Source: Nonomuraea sp. PA05 (lineage in GTDB: Bacteria; Actinomycetota; Actinomycetes; Streptosporangiales; Streptosporangiaceae). From it: a stretch of DNA of 64,000 bases. Below are positions 60,062-64,000 of this stretch, piece by piece. A program made the translations under genes and the position numbers. Below the pieces are notes generated by a model. That model saw only the letters and a program-made list of their open reading frames with translations, was not told where the DNA came from and made no database searches. The first letter of the stretch is position 1; every line of letters begins with the position of its first letter. The stretch spans positions 153,272 to 217,271 of the forward strand of contig NZ_VSEY01000023.1 of NCBI RefSeq assembly GCF_008086045.1, in the 5' to 3' direction.

Positions 60062-60940
60062 ATGAAGCGAATCCTGACGGGCGTGGCGTTAGCCACGACC
60101 GCCGCACTGGTGACCGCCACCCCGGCGCTGGCAGCAGCGCCCAAGGACCCGGTGGTCGCCGTCAAGAAGCAGCTCGTCGCCGGCAAGGGCGTCAAGTTCA
60201 CCGAGCGTACGACCGTGAGCGAAGGCGACGTCCGCGACATCTTCCTGCGCCGCTCGGGCACGCTGCAGTTCAAGAAGTCGGGCATCGCGGCCTCCGACAT
60301 CACCGGCAAGCTCAACATCAAGGCCAGCGACCTCGAAGGACTCGACGAGAGCGGCGAGAACGCCGAGCTCGCGGCGATGGTCAAGGCCATGGCGCAGCCC
60401 GAGCGCACCATCAGGATCGGCACCACGTCCTACATCTCGGGCAACATCTGGGCGACGATGCTCCCCGAGGACAAGACCTGGTTCAAGGCGGCGAACGGCC
60501 CCACCGGCGGCCTGCTCGGCACCTTCGGCCAGCCGCTCAACCTCGCCGAGCCCGCCACGGTCAAGACCCTGCTCAAGGGCGCCAAGACCACCGGCAGCGG
60601 GTACACGGGCAAGACGCTGGTCCGCGACCTGTGGAAGGCCTCGCCCTGGCTGCGCGCCACCTGGGTCGACAAGCCCTCCGCCAAGGTCCAGAAGACCGCC
60701 ATCAGCTGGCGCATCACCGTGAACAAGGCCGGCCTGCCCACCCGGGTCGTCGCCACGTTCCCGATGTCCGTGCTCGGCGCCGGCAAGGGCACCGTGAGCG
60801 TGGACACCAGCTACACCGGCTGGGGCTCCGCCGTATCGATCAAGGCTCCGCCCGCGGACGAGGTCGCCAGCCAGTTCAAGGACGGCGAGAGCGACATCTC
60901 CGACGCCCTCGAACTGCCGCTCGGCAGCATCGCCGGCTGA
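60062..60940 (+). CDS. Secreted protein of a tandem paralogous family (copy 2)
   Basis: A 292-residue exported protein, the longest of the four. Signal peptide MKRILTGVALATTAALVTAT-PALAA precedes PKDPVVAVKKQLVAGKGVKFTERT, parallel to the other copies. Shared later motifs are IWATMLPEDKTWFKAANG (compare EGLPEGKKWIR in copy 1), SQPLN-like FGQPLNLAEPATVKTLL and TSYTGWGSAVSIKAPPADEV. The tail is acidic (DGESDISDALEL). No catalytic residues or lipobox are seen. A binding role is more likely than an enzymatic one. It follows copy 1 by 77 bp and is followed by a strong hairpin. Confidence 0.75.
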   Translation: MKRILTGVALATTAALVTATPALAAAPKDPVVAVKKQLVAGKGVKFTERTTVSEGDVRDIFLRRSGTLQFKKSGIAASDITGKLNIKASDLEGLDESGENAELAAMVKAMAQPERTIRIGTTSYISGNIWATMLPEDKTWFKAANGPTGGLLGTFGQPLNLAEPATVKTLLKGAKTTGSGYTGKTLVRDLWKASPWLRATWVDKPSAKVQKTAISWRITVNKAGLPTRVVATFPMSVLGAGKGTVSVDTSYTGWGSAVSIKAPPADEVASQFKDGESDISDALELPLGSIAG

Positions 60941-60954
60941 CCTGACCGATGATC

Positions 60955-60989
60955 GAGCCCCCTTCCGCCTGGCTGGCGGGAGGGGGCTC
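60955..60989 (+). terminator. Strong hairpin after paralog 2
   Basis: A 15-bp stem (60955-60969 with 60975-60989, one G-T pair) closes a 5-base loop between copies 2 and 3. It ends in CTCCTTCC rather than a true T-run. It lies only 23 bp before the start of copy 3, so it may attenuate rather than stop transcription. Confidence 0.7.
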
Positions 60990-61011
60990 CTTCCGTTGCG
61001 GAGGAGTCTCC

Positions 61012-61791
61012 ATGAAGAAGGCATTAGCGGTGGCGGTGGCCGCCGCGTCCCTGATCAGCGCCGTTCCCGCCCAGGCTGCCGCTCCCGATCCGGTACGGGC
61101 GGTGAAGCGGCAGTTCGTCGCAGGGCACGGGGTGAAGTTCTCCGAGACGGTCATCTCGGAGAGCGAGGGCAAGAAGGAGGTGTACATGCGGGTGACGGGC
61201 ACCTACGGGTTCGGCCCGTCCGGCGTCGTCGCCGCCGACCTGACCCTCCGCATGCTCGCCAGCAAGAAGCCGAGCACCGTGCGCCTCCTGGCGGTGGGGA
61301 GGCGGGTGTACATGCAGACCGACGACCTGCGGAAAGACGCTCCCGAAGGTGTCAAGTGGATTCGCATGGAGGATGTCGAAGGTCGGCTCAGGGCTCCGTC
61401 CAACCAACCTGTGGACATCTTCCAGCTTCCCCAGCTCAAGGGGCTCCTCTCGCACGCCACCTCCGTACGCGGCGGCGTCTACCGGGGCACGCTCACCGGT
61501 AAGCAGGGGAACCAGATCAAGGCGAGCTCGTCCACGAGCGGGTTCGACTACCGGCTGAGCACCGGCTCCACCGGGCTGCCCACCCGCCTGCGCATCGCCG
61601 TCAAGGACCCGATCTTCACCTATCTGACGCACGTCGACACCAGGTACAGCGCCTGGGGGCATGCGGTGACCATCGTGGAACCGGCCGAAGACGAGGTGGC
61701 CGAGCTCGACGATCTCAGCCCGGAGCTCGCCGACGATCTTCCTGATTTTCAGGAGCTTCCTGATGGGGCGGTTGGATCGCTCGCGTCCTAG
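61012..61791 (+). CDS. Secreted protein of a tandem paralogous family (copy 3)
   Basis: A 259-residue exported protein. The signal peptide ends PAQAA, and the mature part begins APDPVRAVKRQFVAGHGVKFSE. Characteristic segments are GVVAADLTLRML, APEGVKWIRMEDVEG, SNQPVDIFQLPQLKGLLSHATSVRGGVYRGTLTG, and the family end VDTRYSAWGHAVTIVEPAEDEVAELDD with an acidic tail. It is closest to copy 4: the first ~130 bases are nearly identical, showing a recent duplication. GGAGGAG precedes ATG 61012, preferred over ATG 60949. Confidence 0.78.
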   Translation: MKKALAVAVAAASLISAVPAQAAAPDPVRAVKRQFVAGHGVKFSETVISESEGKKEVYMRVTGTYGFGPSGVVAADLTLRMLASKKPSTVRLLAVGRRVYMQTDDLRKDAPEGVKWIRMEDVEGRLRAPSNQPVDIFQLPQLKGLLSHATSVRGGVYRGTLTGKQGNQIKASSSTSGFDYRLSTGSTGLPTRLRIAVKDPIFTYLTHVDTRYSAWGHAVTIVEPAEDEVAELDDLSPELADDLPDFQELPDGAVGSLAS

Positions 61792-61816
61792 ATATTTCTA
61801 ACATTGAGGATTTCGT

Positions 61817-62623
61817 GTGAAGAAGGCACTGGCGGCGGCGATGGCCGCCGCGTCCCTGATGGGCGCCGCCCCCGCGCAGGCTGCCGCTCCCGATCCGGTA
61901 CGGGTGGTGCAGCGCCAGTTCGTCGCAGGGCACGGGGTGAAGTTCTCCGAGGTCATGACCATGAAGGGCCGGGACAAGAAGCCGGAGTACCTGAGGATCA
62001 CGGGGACGTACGAGTTCGGTGCGTCGGGGGTCGCCGCCTACGACGTGACCGCTCGGATGACTCTAAAACCGGGCAAGCTGACGACCATGAGGATCCGCTG
62101 GACGGGGGGTCGGATCTACATGTACGGCAGTGCCTTCGACCTGCCCGAGGGCAAGAGGTGGGTGAGCGCCGATGACGACAGTCTGGGCATGGACAAGCTG
62201 AGCCCCTCCAGCCAGCCTGCCAACATCTTCCGGCTCTCCCAGCTCAAGAGCCTGGTCTCGCACGCCGACTCGGTGCGGGGCGGTGTGTACCGGGGCACGT
62301 TCGGCAGCAAGCAGGCGGTGAGGGCCGGATTCGGACGCGATGCCGGATTCGGGCCCGCCCTCGTGTCCGGGTTCAGCTACCGGCTCAGCACCGACTCTGC
62401 CGGTCTTCCCAGCCACCTTCGCACCGACAGGCAGTTTCCGGTCACCACGCTGCAGCAGTACACCGACACGAGGTACAGCGGGTGGGGTGATGAAGTGAAG
62501 ATCACGGCGCCGCCTGAGGAGCAGGTGGAGGACATGGACGACGTTCTAAACTCCACTCTCGAGGAGACGTTCCAGGAGGTTCTGGAGATCGCTGATGATG
62601 CGCTGGCATCCATGCGCCAGTGA
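61817..62623 (+). CDS. Secreted protein of a tandem paralogous family (copy 4)
   Basis: A 268-residue exported protein, near twin of copy 3 at the N-terminus (APDPVRVVQRQFVAGHGVKFSE). Shared motifs are GVAAYDVTARMTLK, LPEGKRWVSADDDS, SSQPANIFRLSQLKSLVSHADSVRGGVYRGTFG and YTDTRYSGWGDEVKITAPPEEQVEDMDD. A small extra loop (RAGFGRDAGFGPALVSGF) distinguishes it. GAGGAT precedes GTG 61817, and only 25 bp separate it from copy 3, so the two are probably co-transcribed. The cell location should be outside the membrane. Confidence 0.78.
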   Translation: MKKALAAAMAAASLMGAAPAQAAAPDPVRVVQRQFVAGHGVKFSEVMTMKGRDKKPEYLRITGTYEFGASGVAAYDVTARMTLKPGKLTTMRIRWTGGRIYMYGSAFDLPEGKRWVSADDDSLGMDKLSPSSQPANIFRLSQLKSLVSHADSVRGGVYRGTFGSKQAVRAGFGRDAGFGPALVSGFSYRLSTDSAGLPSHLRTDRQFPVTTLQQYTDTRYSGWGDEVKITAPPEEQVEDMDDVLNSTLEETFQEVLEIADDALASMRQ

Positions 62624-62641
62624 GTCCTCCCGGCTCCGCGC

Positions 62642-62776
62642 TCCGGAACGCGGTCGGGTTCCGGAGCGCGGTCGGCTTCGCGTGCGCGGTCGGCTTCGCG
62701 TGCGCTGGCAGCTCCGAAACGCGGTCGGCTCTGAAGCGCCGTCAGCTCTGAAGCGCCGTCAGGCCTTGGAGCGCCA
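62642..62776. repeat. ~18-bp tandem repeats between paralog 4 and galE2
   Basis: GCGGTCGG recurs at 62650, 62668 and 62686 with an 18-bp period, then at 62721. Related GCGCCGTC units follow to the 3' end of the convergent epimerase gene. I see no gene in this 157-bp gap. Confidence 0.75.
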
Positions 62777-62780
62777 TCAC

Positions 62781-63758
62781 TCAGCCCAAGCGGGAGTCCC
62801 GGATGCCCGCCCACTGCAGCGAGTGCCTGATCCCCTCTTCAACCGAGTACCCGGCCCGCCACCCCAGCAGCCGGTGAGCGCGATCGCTGCGGGTGTAGGC
62901 GCCCGCCACGTCACCGGGCCGGGCCGGTGCCTCGACGACCTCGATGGGATCGTCGACCACCCGGTTGAACGCGTCGACCAGCTCGCGCACCGTGGTGCCC
63001 GCCCCGGTGCCCAGGTTGATCACGTCGGCCTCCAGCTCGTCGAAGCGCCGCAGTGCTTCCACGTGGGCGGTGGCCAGGTCCCAGACGTGGATGTAGTCGC
63101 GGATGCCGGTGCCGTCGCTCGTGGGCCAGTCGGTGCCGGTGATCCGGAACGGGACGCGCTCCTCGTACGCCTCGATCATCTTGCCCAGGGCGTGGCTGGG
63201 CCGGCGGAGCTGCAGGCCCGTGCGCATCTGCGGGTCGGCGCCGATCGGGTTGAAGTACCGCAGGGACAAGATCCTGATGGGACGGCCGGCGGCGATGTCG
63301 GCGAACATGCCCTCGCAGACCGCCTTCGTCCGCGCGTACGGGCTCTGGGGGTCGAGCGGGGACTCCTCGGTCACCGTGTGGTCGGCGCCGGTCTGGTAGA
63401 TGGACGCCGAGGAGCTGAAGATCATGCGGGTGCAGCCGTTGCGGATCAGGTGGTCGGCGAACTCCAGGCTCTTGGTGACGTTCGCGCGGTAGTAGCCGAT
63501 GGGGTCGGCCACGGAGTCGGGGACCACGATGAGAGCCGCGCAATGGATGACGGCCTCTATATCGGGATTTTCCGCAAATATCTTGTCAATCAGTGGGCCG
63601 TCGCTGATATCGCCCTCATAGAACAACCGGCCCTCGGCGAACTCTCGCCGACCCGTCACCAGGCTGTCCAGAATGACGGGATCGACCCCGGCGTCCAGGC
63701 ACGCCGATGCGATCGTGCTGCCGATATAACCCGCCCCGCCAGTAATCAAAACGCGCAT
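62781..63758 (-). CDS. galE: UDP-glucose 4-epimerase, second copy
   Basis: A 325-residue extended SDR. The NAD motif is GGAGYIG (residues 7-13). S116-S118 and the Y141-x-x-x-K145 pair (FSSSASIYQ; SPYARTKAVCEG) form the active site. LRYFNPIGADPQMRTGLQLRRPSHALGKMI and GIRDYIHVWDLATAH match GalE. It is clearly distinct from the copy at 14073 and may act on a different UDP-sugar, such as UDP-GlcNAc, or in a different glycan pathway. ATG 63758 is used. It is convergent with the secreted paralogs and its upstream region contains one DnaA-box-like sequence. Confidence 0.9.
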   Translation of the reverse strand: MRVLITGGAGYIGSTIASACLDAGVDPVILDSLVTGRREFAEGRLFYEGDISDGPLIDKIFAENPDIEAVIHCAALIVVPDSVADPIGYYRANVTKSLEFADHLIRNGCTRMIFSSSASIYQTGADHTVTEESPLDPQSPYARTKAVCEGMFADIAAGRPIRILSLRYFNPIGADPQMRTGLQLRRPSHALGKMIEAYEERVPFRITGTDWPTSDGTGIRDYIHVWDLATAHVEALRRFDELEADVINLGTGAGTTVRELVDAFNRVVDDPIEVVEAPARPGDVAGAYTRSDRAHRLLGWRAGYSVEEGIRHSLQWAGIRDSRLG

Positions 63759-63799
63759 TCCTGAACCCTAGCCATCCGCGACCGTAGGTGTGGGCAGCC

Positions 63800-63808
63800 T
63801 GTGGATAA
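63800..63808 (-). promoter_or_regulatory. Single consensus DnaA box
   Basis: TGTGGATAA is the reverse complement of TTATCCACA and lies 42 bp upstream of the galE2 start. The remaining 63759-64000 stretch shows no convincing gene and runs to the window edge. Confidence 0.4.
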
Positions 63809-64000
63809 CTGCGGGGTATGGGGTGGCGCGTTGGGGACAACCCCGATCCGGCACGTACCGTAGCTCGGTCCTGCCAGGCACACAGCCCAGCCCCAGCCCC
63901 CGGCTCAGCGCACCAGCGGCACCAGCGCAACGCGGCGCACCCGAGCCCGCCCACACGCAGTACAGCTCAGCCCGTCACAAACACAGCGCTGCCCAGCGCA

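Overview
The window is chromosomal DNA from a high-GC filamentous actinomycete. I infer the Streptosporangiaceae, possibly Nonomuraea. The reasons are strong G/C bias at third codon positions, frequent GTG starts, and conserved actinobacterial neighbourhoods: a D-Ala-D-Ala carboxypeptidase / SCO4848-like membrane protein / YihY cluster, citrate synthase with DUF3017, purN-purH, a PerM-like (DUF6350) gene near sucCD, and folD. The genus assignment is not proven by the sequence. I found no rRNA, tRNA, CRISPR array, transposase or phage gene.

Layout. 0-4 kb: an ATP-grasp ligase, a small membrane protein, a penicillin-binding carboxypeptidase and YihY. 4-11.5 kb: accessory enzymes paired with regulators (amidohydrolase/MarR, haloalkane-dehalogenase-like hydrolase/MarR with two palindromic operators, an XRE regulator with two small genes, an alpha/beta hydrolase behind twin palindromes, a beta-lactamase-fold serine hydrolase). 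11.6-30.3 kb: housekeeping genes (trpS, a CNNM/CBS protein, galE, mdh, a receptor-like Ser/Thr kinase fused to a solute-binding domain, a saccharopine-dehydrogenase-like protein, a lipoprotein, a lipoprotein deacetylase, a single-chain acyl-CoA carboxylase, icd, DUF3017, citrate synthase). 30.5-35.3 kb: an FHA-HTH protein and a cell-wall glycan set (GHL10 hydrolase, NagZ-like enzyme, RpiR regulator).

35.3-47.7 kb is an accessory catabolic island. An IclR regulator diverges from an ABC importer plus benzoylformate-decarboxylase-like enzyme. An unusual LuxR-HTH/periplasmic-binding-fold regulator follows. A convergent five-gene operon (SDR, MHS transporter, C45 amidohydrolase/acyltransferase, CE4 deacetylase/imidase, SDR) closes it. 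47.8-58.9 kb returns to core genes (folD, a ROK kinase with a minisatellite insertion, an alpha/beta hydrolase, purH-purN, perM, sucD-sucC). 59.2-62.6 kb holds four tandem paralogous secreted proteins, followed by a second galE.

Two themes stand out. First, short tandem duplications (18 to 91 bp units) sit repeatedly at gene ends or stop/start junctions (9.1, 37.9, 50.5, 51.5, 54.7, 56.7 and 62.6 kb) or inside linkers of coding sequence (41.6 and 50.0 kb). Second, the accessory enzymes come with clear inverted-repeat operators. The TCA-cycle genes mdh, icd, citrate synthase and sucCD are dispersed across the window and often end in strong hairpin terminators.
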